DNA of 23,651 bases from assembly GCA_964549945.1 (NCBI GenBank), contig CAZJXD010000076.1:1-23651 (forward strand), written 5' to 3'. Position 1 is the first letter of the stretch; each line of letters opens with the position of its first letter. Shown in pieces: positions 8,196 through 15,871 of this stretch. Under the pieces are notes generated by a model, which was not told the DNA's origin, ran no database searches, and was given only the letters and a program-made list of their open reading frames with translations. This DNA is from B25-G16 sp964549945. GTDB taxonomy: Bacteria; Desulfobacterota; DSM-4660; Desulfatiglandales; B25-G16. The position numbers were made by a program, and so were the translations under genes.

Positions 8196-10040
8196 CTACC
8201 GCATAAGGTAGATCAACCCATAGAAAAAAAGCAGGATGATGGCCAGAAGCACGCCTAACCCTATAGGCCTTCTATAGAGGTTCTCATCATAGCTCATGTG
8301 CCTCAACTCGTTAATCCTGGACTCAAGACCCCTCAGCGCCTCGGCCCGCTCCACGGACGGTCCGGAGATACGGTACAATCCGCTCAGGACCTTCAGGTGG
8401 ATATACCTCAGCGCTATCTCGGGCAGCAGGACGGGATTTCTGCTCAGGCTTGTCACGCCGGCCACCATTCCGGCTGCGGACCTCTGAAGGGCGAGCCTGA
8501 GGTTCTGAAGGGGATGAACGCAGAACCAGAGGAGCAGGAGGCCCGGCTTTCTATAAAACCAGTCGGTGTCCACGCTGATAGTTGCCTCACCGCCGAGCTT
8601 GTCGATGTAGATCCAAAATGCAGCGGCCGTGAGCAGCAGCAGCTGCATCATCGCCACCACCTTGTACGGCGTGTACGGGTGAAAATCCACTGTATAGGGG
8701 AGAATACTATAGAGGACCTTGGGATACACGCCCGTATAGATACACAGAAAGGCGGTCATTCCCATGGCCATCAGCATATTCAAGGGGGGCTCGTGTGCCT
8801 CTATCTCGTCCACCTCCTCCCCTTCGGGAGCCCGTCCAAACCAGGTACCGTAGGGAAGCTTCAGGCCCGTATGCAGGAATGTCCCTATGGAGGCCAGGTG
8901 CAGCAAAAGGTGTATCGCGGGTCTATGGAGCTCCCCTGACGCGGCAACGACCATGGTTTTGCTCACAAACCCGTTGAACAGAGGCACCGCGGAGATGGAA
9001 AAACCGCCTATCATGTAAAGCGAGAGGCAAATGGGCATCTGTTTGTACAGATTTCTCCCCTGGAGTTCCGTGAGCTTTCTCCTGCCCGTCACGTGAATTA
9101 CCGCTCCCGCTCCCATGAAAAGCAGGGCCTTATACAAGATGTGGCAGAAGGCATGGGCGGTGGAACCGTTCATGGCCATCTCCGAGCCCAATCCCACACC
9201 GCACACCATATACCCCACCTGGCTGATGATGTGGTAGGCGAGGAGCCTTCTGATATCGTTTTCGAGCACCGCGTAGACTACCCCGTATACCGCCATAATG
9301 GCCCCCAGCCAGACCAGCAGTTCAGCTCCTGGAAAGGCCCTCAGAAGCACGTACACGGCGCTTTTGGTGGTGAAGGCGGTGAGAAATACCGATCCGGTCA
9401 CGGTAGCCTCTGGATAGGCATCGGACAGCCATGCGTGAAAGGGAGGCACCGCTGCATTGATGATAAATCCAAGGAGTATGAACTGAGAGGCGAGCCCCCC
9501 ATACCCTATAAGGCCGAATTGGGTGGAGCCGGTGTTTACCACGTGTATGATGATGCCGGACAGAAGCGCGCAGCCACCGAATAGATGAACCATGATATAC
9601 CTGAACCCGGCATCAAGGGCTGCCGTATCCCTCTGGTACCACACAAGGAAGACAGAGGAGACCGCCATGATTTCCCAGAACGCGAACAGGGTGAATAGAT
9701 CGCCGGCAAAGGTAACCCCCAGGGTGCTCCCAATATAGAGAAAGGCGGCCATGTGTTGGCCGGTATCCCGCACGTGCAGGGCATACACCATCCCCAGAAA
9801 GGCCATAATGACGAACACGTACCCGAAACACATGCTGAGCTTATCGACCCTCCCCAGGATGAGCTCATATCCCAGGAACTGATAGATCCAGTAGGTGCCC
9901 TCGGGCATGTAGAGGAGGTCTACGAAGGCCGCAACGGGGACCAGGATTTGGAGCAGTCCCCTGAGCCTTCGATCCCTTATCAGGGGGAGGAGAAGGGCGC
10001 CCAGGATAAAGATAAAGGCCGGGGGTACTATCTCAATCAT
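8196..10040 (-). CDS. MrpD/NuoL-family ion-translocating membrane subunit (D3, long form)
   Basis: A 614-residue polytopic protein, the closest paralogue of D4 at 6224-7987. It opens MIEIVPPAFIFILGALLLPL. It keeps the TM5 Glu (E123, FWEIMAVSS) and TM8 Lys (K226, TTKSAVYVL) but has Asn at the TM7 Lys position (N195, FIINAAVPPFHAWL). The C-terminal extension has DTDWFYRKPG, an amphipathic segment, a short charged helix (near GLESRINELRH), the YDENLYRRPIGLGVL motif and a terminal helix, a layout that may parallel the lateral helix of NuoL. It is longer than a usual MrpD (about 500). It overlaps the 71-residue upstream gene by eight bases, with GAGG near the start. It probably belongs to the same multi-subunit complex as its neighbours. 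Confidence 0.9.
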   Translation of the reverse strand: MIEIVPPAFIFILGALLLPLIRDRRLRGLLQILVPVAAFVDLLYMPEGTYWIYQFLGYELILGRVDKLSMCFGYVFVIMAFLGMVYALHVRDTGQHMAAFLYIGSTLGVTFAGDLFTLFAFWEIMAVSSVFLVWYQRDTAALDAGFRYIMVHLFGGCALLSGIIIHVVNTGSTQFGLIGYGGLASQFILLGFIINAAVPPFHAWLSDAYPEATVTGSVFLTAFTTKSAVYVLLRAFPGAELLVWLGAIMAVYGVVYAVLENDIRRLLAYHIISQVGYMVCGVGLGSEMAMNGSTAHAFCHILYKALLFMGAGAVIHVTGRRKLTELQGRNLYKQMPICLSLYMIGGFSISAVPLFNGFVSKTMVVAASGELHRPAIHLLLHLASIGTFLHTGLKLPYGTWFGRAPEGEEVDEIEAHEPPLNMLMAMGMTAFLCIYTGVYPKVLYSILPYTVDFHPYTPYKVVAMMQLLLLTAAAFWIYIDKLGGEATISVDTDWFYRKPGLLLLWFCVHPLQNLRLALQRSAAGMVAGVTSLSRNPVLLPEIALRYIHLKVLSGLYRISGPSVERAEALRGLESRINELRHMSYDENLYRRPIGLGVLLAIILLFFYGLIYLMR

Positions 10041-10248
10041 GGTAGTAATCCTCGTCCTTCTGGATCCCGTGATGGCCCAGCGCCTTGGATCCCAGCACGA
10101 TCACGATACATCCGAGAAAACCGAAGATCGCATCGAAGATCGGGATCTTCTCCCAGAAGAAGTGCGGGTGTTCAGTCCGAAAGAACAGTCCCATCAACAT
10201 GCTCAGGCCAATGCCGATGATCAGGGCATATTTCATGATCCTTTTCAT
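10033..10248 (-). CDS. Small two-helix membrane protein, partner of D3
   Basis: 71 residues: helix 1 at about 6-23, a loop with EHPHFFWEKIP, helix 2 at about 38-57, and a tail ending EDYYHD. It is a paralogue of the 69-residue protein at 7980-8189. Its ATG directly follows the D2 stop (TGAATG) and has a GGGGGG ribosome site. Its stop lies inside the D3 start region. The conserved HxFFWxKIP loop between two helices and the acidic tyrosine tail look like interaction surfaces. No catalytic motif is seen and the function is unknown. Confidence 0.82.
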   Translation of the reverse strand: MKRIMKYALIIGIGLSMLMGLFFRTEHPHFFWEKIPIFDAIFGFLGCIVIVLGSKALGHHGIQKDEDYYHD

Positions 10249-11742
10249 TCACATCCCCCCAAGTATCCTCTCCGCCGCCATTGAGGCGATGTTGAAGAAA
10301 TGAAAAAAGGCATTCGGAACAACTCCCAGGATAAGGGAGATAATCGCCGTTATCGCCAATGGCACTACCATCTTCATTGATGCCTCATCGAGATGGGGAT
10401 TGATCGGCTCCCTGGGAGCCTTGAAGAATGCACTATAGATGATGGGGAAAAAGTAGGCCACATCCATCAGGGCACTTATGAGCAGGACGAAGAGAAAGAC
10501 GACCTCCTTGGCCTCAAGCGTACCCATCGCGAGATACCACTTGCTGATAAATCCACAAATGGGCGGGGTTCCCGCAATACCCATGGCCCCGATCGCAAAG
10601 GCTCCCATGGTCAGGGGCATCTGCCTGCCGATGCCATCGAGTTCGCTCACGTTTTCCTTATGGGTCTTTACGTAGATGGCCCCTGCAACGAAAAACAGGG
10701 TGATCTTCATGAAACCGTGGCTGGCCATATGGAAGATGCTCCCGGTGATCGCGCTCGGAGTTAAGAGGGAGGCACCCATGACGATTATGGCGAGGTTGTT
10801 GATGGTGGAGAATGCCAGCCTCCTTTTGAGATTATCCTGGGCAAGGGCGTACATACCGGACACGATCACGGTAAACGCGGCGAAGTAGGCCAGGACAATC
10901 CACAGATCGAGTTGGTGGAGAAGCTCAGGGCCGAACACGTAGAGGATAATCCGCAGACAGCCGAACACCCCTGCCTTGACCACGGCCACGGCGTGGAGCA
11001 GGGCGCTCACAGGGGTGGGGGCTATCATCGCGGTGGGCAGCCACTCGTGCATCGGCATGAGCGCTGCTTTGACGCCGAAACCCAGGATAAGGATGGCGAA
11101 CAGGAAGATAAGCGTCGCGGATGAGCCGTGGCCCAGGAGGAAACCGCCGGCCTTGAAGTCAAGCGTTCCCGTAAGGGTATAGATGTAGATTATGGCAAAT
11201 AGGATGACCACCCCTGCCGTAAGGGTGTAGGCGAGGTACTTCCTGCCGCCCATGATCGCGTCCTCGGTCTCCTTGTGGGCAACCAAGGGGTAGGTGGATA
11301 CCGTGAGGATCTCATAGAATATAAAAAGGGTTAAGAGGTTGCCTGCAAAGGCGATGCCCATCGTTGCCGAAAGGCACAGGGCGAAGTTGAAGAAGTACCT
11401 CGTCTGGGCATGCTCGCTCAATCCCCTGACATAGCCTATGGAGTAAACCGAGGTTGCGATCCATAGGGCCGAGGCGAGCACGCCGAAAAAGAGGCCGAAT
11501 TGATCCACCCTGAACTGAAGGGCCACCCCAGGCGTCAGCAGGATAATGGTATACTCCGGAATCCTTCCCCGTAACACGAAGGGGACCATGGAGAGCACAA
11601 TAGAGAACTTGAGCACTGAGGCCAGGATGGTCCAGAACTCCCGCAGGTTTCTGTGCCTCTCGCCGGTAAAGAGTATGAGCACGGCCCCGATAAGGGTCAC
11701 GAGCACGGCCAGAAGGGGCCGTATGGAAACCATTATCTCCAT
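10249..11742 (-). CDS. MrpD/HyfB-like cation/H+ antiporter subunit (D2)
   Basis: A 497-residue polytopic membrane protein with the standard family signature: TM5 Glu E144 (FYEILTVSTYPL), TM7 Lys K225 (GFGVKAALMPMHEWLP), HAVAVVKAG with K256, and CGFISKWYL late in the protein. The length is normal for MrpD. This subunit type moves H+ (or exchanges H+ for Na+) in Mrp antiporters and membrane-bound hydrogenase or complex I relatives. The start at 11742 has only a weak site; the in-frame ATG at 11733 has GGAG just upstream and is an alternative. It opens the tightly packed D2-small-D3-small-D4 segment after a repeat-containing 211-base spacer. Which D protein is the true MrpD cannot be decided by eye. 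Confidence 0.9.
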   Translation of the reverse strand: MEIMVSIRPLLAVLVTLIGAVLILFTGERHRNLREFWTILASVLKFSIVLSMVPFVLRGRIPEYTIILLTPGVALQFRVDQFGLFFGVLASALWIATSVYSIGYVRGLSEHAQTRYFFNFALCLSATMGIAFAGNLLTLFIFYEILTVSTYPLVAHKETEDAIMGGRKYLAYTLTAGVVILFAIIYIYTLTGTLDFKAGGFLLGHGSSATLIFLFAILILGFGVKAALMPMHEWLPTAMIAPTPVSALLHAVAVVKAGVFGCLRIILYVFGPELLHQLDLWIVLAYFAAFTVIVSGMYALAQDNLKRRLAFSTINNLAIIVMGASLLTPSAITGSIFHMASHGFMKITLFFVAGAIYVKTHKENVSELDGIGRQMPLTMGAFAIGAMGIAGTPPICGFISKWYLAMGTLEAKEVVFLFVLLISALMDVAYFFPIIYSAFFKAPREPINPHLDEASMKMVVPLAITAIISLILGVVPNAFFHFFNIASMAAERILGGM

Positions 11743-11953
11743 TGATTATCTCGCCTTACTCTCTAACCAAATATATTTGAAATTCGCTCCAATTTAGAAA
11801 CCATGGTAGTGTTCAGTGTTCAGTAAAAACACGCCCCTTTATTACTCCTGCTCCACCTGAACTCTGAACGCTGAACACTTAAAATGCCTATTGATTTCAA
11901 TATCCAATCGAAATTGTCTTACACATTCAGTCAAACAATCGGCATGTAAAAAG
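11743..11953. repeat. Spacer with TGAAC-unit hairpin (arms 11808-11823 and 11864-11879)
   Basis: The left arm (GTGTTCAGTGTTCAG core) and right arm (CTGAACGCTGAACAC core) are inverted repeats matching at 15 of 16 positions around a 40-base loop. There are no genes here. The spacer is homologous to that at 13822-14067: both carry CCAAA..TATTTGAAA on the low-coordinate side and AAAATGCCT, then CATGTAA and GCTAA, on the other. It separates D1 from D2 and would be transcribed if the cluster is one unit. Confidence 0.75.
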
Positions 11954-13444
11954 CTAAAAGCCGGCGGGCACGGCGAACCGTATTACCGAGGAGATGATCT
12001 CCCCGCTCATGATACCCAACGACAGTATCCCCGCCCCTGCAATGAGAATGGGCAGGAGCAGGCTGAGAGGTGCCTCCTCAATGGCCAATGCCACCTCAGC
12101 GCCCTCGTGAGCACCTTCCTCCGCCGGCTCGAGGTACGCATTCTCTATGACCCTGAAGAAAAGGATCACGTTTAGAAGGCTGCTTATCAGCAACACCGCC
12201 ACAAAGACCCACTTATTGGCGTCAATCGCACCGAGCACGAGATACCATTTGCTGAAAAACCCACAGGTCGGTGGAATCCCTATCACCGATAGGCCCGCGA
12301 TGACGAGCACCGCCATGGTAAAGGGCATCTTTCTATGCATATATCGGAGGCGGGGAATCTCCCTGTTTCCGGAGGCATACATGATGGCGCCTATGATCAG
12401 AAAAAGGGCGAGCATCATAAAGGAATCGTTCAGGATATGCAGTATTGCTCCTGTGAGCCCATTCCTGTTGGCAAGCCCCACTCCCAAGGCGATGTAGCCC
12501 ACCTCGCTCACCAGGATGTAGGCAAGCATTCTCTTTAAGTCGCTCTGGGCCAGGGCCAATAGCGCACCGAAGAGTATGGCTCCCGCGGCCATCCAGCCGA
12601 GAATGGTGGTTGCGGGGATCAACTCCATCGAGAAGCGGGGCTCAAATACCGTAAACATAATCCGTATCATCACGTATGCCCCTACCTTGGTCATCAAGGG
12701 GGCAAGAAGGGCGCTCACCGCAGATGGGGCATACGTATAGGCATCCGGAAGCCACACGTGCAAGGGGAAGAGCGCCATCTTCAGGCTCACTCCAACCAGG
12801 AAAAAGGCGAAGGCCACCAACACCACCTTTGACTGATACAGGGCGGGCAATATCTTGGAGAGGTCAGCCATATTGAGCGAGCCTGTGCTGATATAAAGGT
12901 AGCCTACCCCGAGTAAGTAGAAGCAGGCCCCAATCGTCCCGAAGATCAAATAATTAAAGCTGGCAAATGGCGCGCCTTCCTCTCCGACGGCTATAAGGGC
13001 ATATCCTGCAAGGGATGCAATCTCCAGGAATACATAGAGGTTAAACATATCACCGGTTATCACGATCCCCAGGAATCCCGTTACCTGGAGGAGAAAAATG
13101 GTATAGAAGTACACGACCTTCTCCGGGAGCTCCTTCTCCACGATCCTCCTGGAGGAGATGGCCGCCACCAGGCTCACAAACGACACGATTACCAGAACGA
13201 AGGCATTAAGGTGGTCAACCACATATTCAATGCCCCATGGAGGCTCCCATTTTCCGAGATAGTAGTGGATGGTTCCGGTGGTAAGAACCGTGTAGAGGCA
13301 GCAAATGGATGCCAGGAAAGAAAGGGAAAGGGCTATGAGGGCAAACGGATAGCAGAAGCCTTTCCGCCACCAGCCGAAAAGAAACGTAAGAAATGCGAAT
13401 ATCAGGGGAACAACAACCACTAACGCAGGAGATTGGGCGGCCAT
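11954..13444 (-). CDS. mrpD: MrpD-like cation/H+ antiporter subunit (D1)
   Basis: A 496-residue polytopic membrane protein. Key family residues are present: E141 in TM5 (YVFLEIASLAGYAL), K222 in TM7 (GVSLKMALFPLHVWLP), K253 (PLMTKVGAYV) and GFFSKWYL. The TGSLNMADL loop is typical of MrpD. It overlaps the MrpC gene by 25 bases, the usual mrpC-mrpD coupling, which makes it the best candidate for the canonical MrpD of the four D proteins. It would form part of an H+/Na+ translocating channel in the inner membrane. No strong ribosome site precedes the ATG, consistent with coupling to MrpC translation. Confidence 0.93.
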   Translation of the reverse strand: MAAQSPALVVVVPLIFAFLTFLFGWWRKGFCYPFALIALSLSFLASICCLYTVLTTGTIHYYLGKWEPPWGIEYVVDHLNAFVLVIVSFVSLVAAISSRRIVEKELPEKVVYFYTIFLLQVTGFLGIVITGDMFNLYVFLEIASLAGYALIAVGEEGAPFASFNYLIFGTIGACFYLLGVGYLYISTGSLNMADLSKILPALYQSKVVLVAFAFFLVGVSLKMALFPLHVWLPDAYTYAPSAVSALLAPLMTKVGAYVMIRIMFTVFEPRFSMELIPATTILGWMAAGAILFGALLALAQSDLKRMLAYILVSEVGYIALGVGLANRNGLTGAILHILNDSFMMLALFLIIGAIMYASGNREIPRLRYMHRKMPFTMAVLVIAGLSVIGIPPTCGFFSKWYLVLGAIDANKWVFVAVLLISSLLNVILFFRVIENAYLEPAEEGAHEGAEVALAIEEAPLSLLLPILIAGAGILSLGIMSGEIISSVIRFAVPAGF

Positions 13445-13821
13445 TTCCGTTGCTCTAATATTTCGTCTTCCTCTAGGGTGTTATATCTACGGTAGATCAC
13501 TATCGCGATAGCCAAGGCCACTCCAAGGGTACTGACCATTACCACGATGGCGGTAAGCATAAGGACATGGGGCAGCGGGTTCAAGTAGGCCGCTGCCTCA
13601 ACCGCATGTGATCCATGTCCATGGGCATGCTCGATGATCGGGAGGGTTCCCCCCTTCTTTGAAGCGGTTGAGATAAAGTAAAGGATGATCGCCGTTTGAA
13701 ATATATTGATCCCGATAATCTTTTTCACGAGGTTTCTTTTGCCGATCATGGCATAAAAACCTATCATCATCAGGATAATATAAATCCAATAATTGTATTT
13801 GCTCAGTATAAACTCGAACAT
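13420..13821 (-). CDS. mrpC: MrpC (MnhC/NuoK-like) subunit
   Basis: 133 residues with three predicted membrane helices (about 11-27, 34-51 and 85-110). The NLVKKIIGINIFQTA and LPHVLMLTAIVV segments are typical of MrpC, the NuoK homologue in Mrp antiporters. A loop between helices 2 and 3 contains EHAHGHGSH (four His between 65 and 72), which is not a general family feature and could bind metal. The C-terminal tail is charged. It overlaps D1 by 25 bases and follows a 246-base repeat-containing spacer. No clear ribosome site is seen. Confidence 0.92.
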   Translation of the reverse strand: MFEFILSKYNYWIYIILMMIGFYAMIGKRNLVKKIIGINIFQTAIILYFISTASKKGGTLPIIEHAHGHGSHAVEAAAYLNPLPHVLMLTAIVVMVSTLGVALAIAIVIYRRYNTLEEDEILEQRKWPPNLLR

Positions 13822-14067
13822 TGCTCGTGCTACAAATAATTAGCCAAACCTATTTGAAACTCCCTTCAGCCTTGAATCAAAGTTGATCATTGTTTCGACG
13901 ACTTGTAATTGAAGTGTTCAGTGTTCAGGGTTCAGCGGAGAGAATGAGCCGTGAAGATGAGCTCTTCCCTGAACTCTGAACACTGAACTCTGAACACTGA
14001 ACACTGAAAATGCCTGATCCATTTAATCAAGCAATCAACATGTAATGAGCTAATGACCAATGACATC
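13822..14067. repeat. Spacer with TGAAC-unit hairpin (arms 13913-13935 and 13983-14005)
   Basis: The arms match at 22 of 23 positions as an inverted repeat, and extra TGAACTC/TGAACAC units extend the right arm back to 13969. The flanks resemble those of the spacer at 11743-11953. No genes are seen. It separates the MbhE-like gene from MrpC. It may act as a transcript-stabilising or attenuating hairpin within the cluster, or simply be a dispersed element. Confidence 0.75.
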
Positions 14068-14349
14068 CTATGACTTTTTCTGTCTTCTTCTTCTCAGTAT
14101 GAGAATACAGGAAACGCCGGCGGTGAAGATTACGGTGGTCTCTCCCAGGGTATCATAGCCCCTGTAATCGGCGAGCACCGAGGTCACCGCGTTTGGCGTC
14201 GCCGTGTCCTCTAAGGTCTTCTCCAGATATCGGGGCGAGACGTGGATGCTGGCCGGCGAGCGGGGATCCCCCCAGTCAGGCATATCCTGGGTGCCGTAGA
14301 GGAGGATGATCCCGGTGATTACCACGCTGATGAACGCCAAGATCTTCAA
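14068..14349 (-). CDS. MbhE-like subunit (MrpA C-terminal/MrpB N-terminal equivalent)
   Basis: 93 residues with a helix at each end (about 3-20 and 72-86). The segment VTSVLADYRGYDTLGETTVI is the hallmark of MbhE-type subunits of membrane-bound hydrogenases and Mrp systems. The start is TTG at 14349, chosen because it overlaps the upstream stop (TTGA) and has GAGGAGG about seven bases upstream. In classical Mrp operons this piece belongs to a larger polypeptide; here it is a separate gene, as in archaeal Mbh and Mrp clusters. Confidence 0.88.
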   Translation of the reverse strand: MKILAFISVVITGIILLYGTQDMPDWGDPRSPASIHVSPRYLEKTLEDTATPNAVTSVLADYRGYDTLGETTVIFTAGVSCILILRRRRQKKS

Positions 14350-14591
14350 TCCCTGCTCCTCCTCTTGGTTTTATTCACCGCGGCGATGAACAGCACCGTG
14401 CCGATGCCGGCGCTCACGGAGGCCTCGGTAAAGGCAACATCCACCGCGCCCATCTCCGCCCACAAAAGACACATGAAAAAGCTATAGGCCCCGAGTATGA
14501 TCACCGCGCTCAAGAGATCCTTCACGGTAATGGCGGCAATGGCGCATATCAAGACGAAGACCAGCAGCACGATATCAAAGGCGGCTATCAT
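14346..14591 (-). CDS. MbhD-like subunit (MrpA C-terminal equivalent)
   Basis: 81 residues with three helices (about 4-21, 25-42 and 56-73). AEMGAVDVAFTEASVSAG is the conserved core of MbhD and the C-terminal part of MrpA. The frame is open up to 14633, but the ATG at 14591 is chosen because it overlaps the MrpG stop (ATGA) and is preceded by GGGGAG; the longer version would overlap MrpG extensively. It forms part of the membrane arm next to MrpG and the MbhE-like protein. Confidence 0.9.
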   Translation of the reverse strand: MIAAFDIVLLVFVLICAIAAITVKDLLSAVIILGAYSFFMCLLWAEMGAVDVAFTEASVSAGIGTVLFIAAVNKTKRRSRD

Positions 14592-14905
14592 CTTCTCTCC
14601 CCGCTTTCCTTGGTCCAGGGCTCGAGCCCGCATCTCAGGGCCGCCCTGGAGATAGCATGGGTGGAGGTAGGCTGGGCGAGAAACATGAACACCGCGATAA
14701 ATAGTATCTTCAAGCTCGCGAACGAGAAGCCCTCGTACACACTGAGGCCTATCAAGGAAAGGAGCACGGCCAGGGTGTCGCCCTTGCCCGTTGCGTGAAG
14801 GCGGCAGAAGAAATCGGGGAAGCGTAAAAGCCCCACCGTGGCCGCCAGGAAGAAAAAGAAGCCCCCCAGCAGAAAGGGAATGGATGCCATGACCTGAATA
14901 TCCAT
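14588..14905 (-). CDS. mrpG: MrpG (MnhG/PhaG) antiporter subunit
   Basis: 105 residues with three helices. ATVGLLRFPDFFCRLHATGKGDTLA contains the MrpG signature RFPD.F.RLHA..K.DT. The ATG at 14905 overlaps the MrpF stop by one base and has GGAGG four bases upstream; the GTG at 14908 is one codon earlier but too close to that site. The C-terminal FLAQPTSTHAI.RAA segment is also typical. It is a small structural subunit of Mrp and Mbh complexes. Confidence 0.95.
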   Translation of the reverse strand: MDIQVMASIPFLLGGFFFFLAATVGLLRFPDFFCRLHATGKGDTLAVLLSLIGLSVYEGFSFASLKILFIAVFMFLAQPTSTHAISRAALRCGLEPWTKESGERR

Positions 14906-15171
14906 CACACCTCCCCCCTTATCTCCAGATATTTCGCCGCGGTGATGGTTCCGATGAAATTGAGCAGGGCATAGACCATGCTGATATCCACAAACATCTC
15001 AACCCTGTGGTAGACAAAGCCCATCAGGAGTAAGATGATCAACGTCTTGGTGCCAATCGCGCAGATGGCTGCAATCCTATTGAGCACGCCCGGGCCAAAC
15101 ACGCCCCGGTAGAGACAGAGCAACACGAGGATAAACAAACCCATTCCGAGATACAGAAAAAAGTTGCTCAT
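14905..15171 (-). CDS. mrpF: MrpF (MnhF/PhaF) antiporter subunit
   Basis: 88 residues with three helices. The family pattern is present as RGVFGPGVLNRI, followed by DISMVYALLNFIGT in the third helix. It overlaps MrpB by four bases (ATGA) and MrpG by one base. It sits in the conserved MrpF-MrpG order. It is a membrane subunit of a cation/proton antiporter-type complex. Confidence 0.95.
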   Translation of the reverse strand: MSNFFLYLGMGLFILVLLCLYRGVFGPGVLNRIAAICAIGTKTLIILLLMGFVYHRVEMFVDISMVYALLNFIGTITAAKYLEIRGEV

Positions 15172-15641
15172 CTTCCCTCCATTTCCCCTTCCTCATCCTC
15201 CGGAAGAACCCCTCCCGTGGATATATCAAAGAAGATCGAAAACATGACCGCCATTACGGCGATCCCCACGCCGATCTCCACCCCTAAAATACCGAGAGAC
15301 CTGGCCTGGGCCGGTATGACCTTTAGGATGGCGGAAAGCTCGCCATAGTCCAGGTAATTGCTGCCCAAAATGAGGCACAGCAATCCGATTCCCGAGTATA
15401 TGAGCAGCCCAAAGGAGCTAAAAAGCCCGGCCTTCATCTCGGACATCCTGGTCTTGGCCTCCTCCAACCCATGGGTGATGAGGTAGAGGATAAAGCTCGC
15501 TCCAAGGATCACCCCGCCCTGGAAGCCGCCGCCCGGGCTGTGGTGGCCGTGCATGATCACGTAGAGGGCATAGAGCTGTATAAACGGTATGAGCACCCTG
15601 GCCACCGTCCTAATAATGATGTCATCGGTAACCTGTGTCAT
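15168..15641 (-). CDS. mrpB: MrpB (MnhB-type) antiporter subunit
   Basis: 157 residues with about four helices. The MnhB signature is clear: RVLIPFIQLYALYVIMHGH followed by SPGGGFQGGVILGASFIL, and a GVEIGVGIAV helix near the end. It begins the B-F-G-D'-E' block in which every gene overlaps the next. The ATG at 15641 has only a weak ribosome site and follows a 230-base spacer holding a composite hairpin element, so this block may be expressed differently from MrpE. Confidence 0.95.
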   Translation of the reverse strand: MTQVTDDIIIRTVARVLIPFIQLYALYVIMHGHHSPGGGFQGGVILGASFILYLITHGLEEAKTRMSEMKAGLFSSFGLLIYSGIGLLCLILGSNYLDYGELSAILKVIPAQARSLGILGVEIGVGIAVMAVMFSIFFDISTGGVLPEDEEGEMEGR

Positions 15642-15667
15642 GGTCTCGTTGCTCGTTGAACTTTTTC

Positions 15668-15864
15668 AACCGCAGACCCACACTGACTATTGTGGCGACG
15701 ACCTGTCGCCACAATAACCCTCATGCCCTTCGGGCAAATGTAGAATTATCCCCGCTCGCCGTGCCGGAGAAAAAACAATTGCTCTATTAAGCAATGGATG
15801 CATCTTTTGTTCGGCTAGGTCAGCCGAACAAAATATCTTCGTCCGTCTGCGCATGTCTGCGGTT
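15668..15864. repeat. Composite MITE-like element with terminal inverted repeats and two mirrored hairpins
   Basis: The ends are a perfect 10-base inverted repeat (AACCGCAGAC at 15668-15677, complement at 15855-15864). Inside each end lies a perfect 12-base-pair palindrome: 15688-15699/15705-15716 with loop GACCT, and 15805-15816/15822-15833 with loop AGGTC. The loops are the same pentamer read from opposite strands, so the element is mirror-symmetric. Smaller stems lie between (TGCCC/GGGCA at 15724-15736; ATTGCT/AGCAAT at 15778-15795). There is no gene. It lies in the 230-base spacer between MrpE and MrpB. Confidence 0.7.
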
Positions 15865-15871
15865 AATACTA

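Noticed and set aside
13969..14007. Short tandem TGAAC units looking like a CRISPR array
   Set aside because: Units are about 7 bases with no spacers, and they form one arm of a hairpin; no cas genes are present.
14592..14633. Upstream start for the MbhD-like gene
   Set aside because: It would overlap MrpG by 46 bases; the ATGA junction with a ribosome site at 14591 is better.
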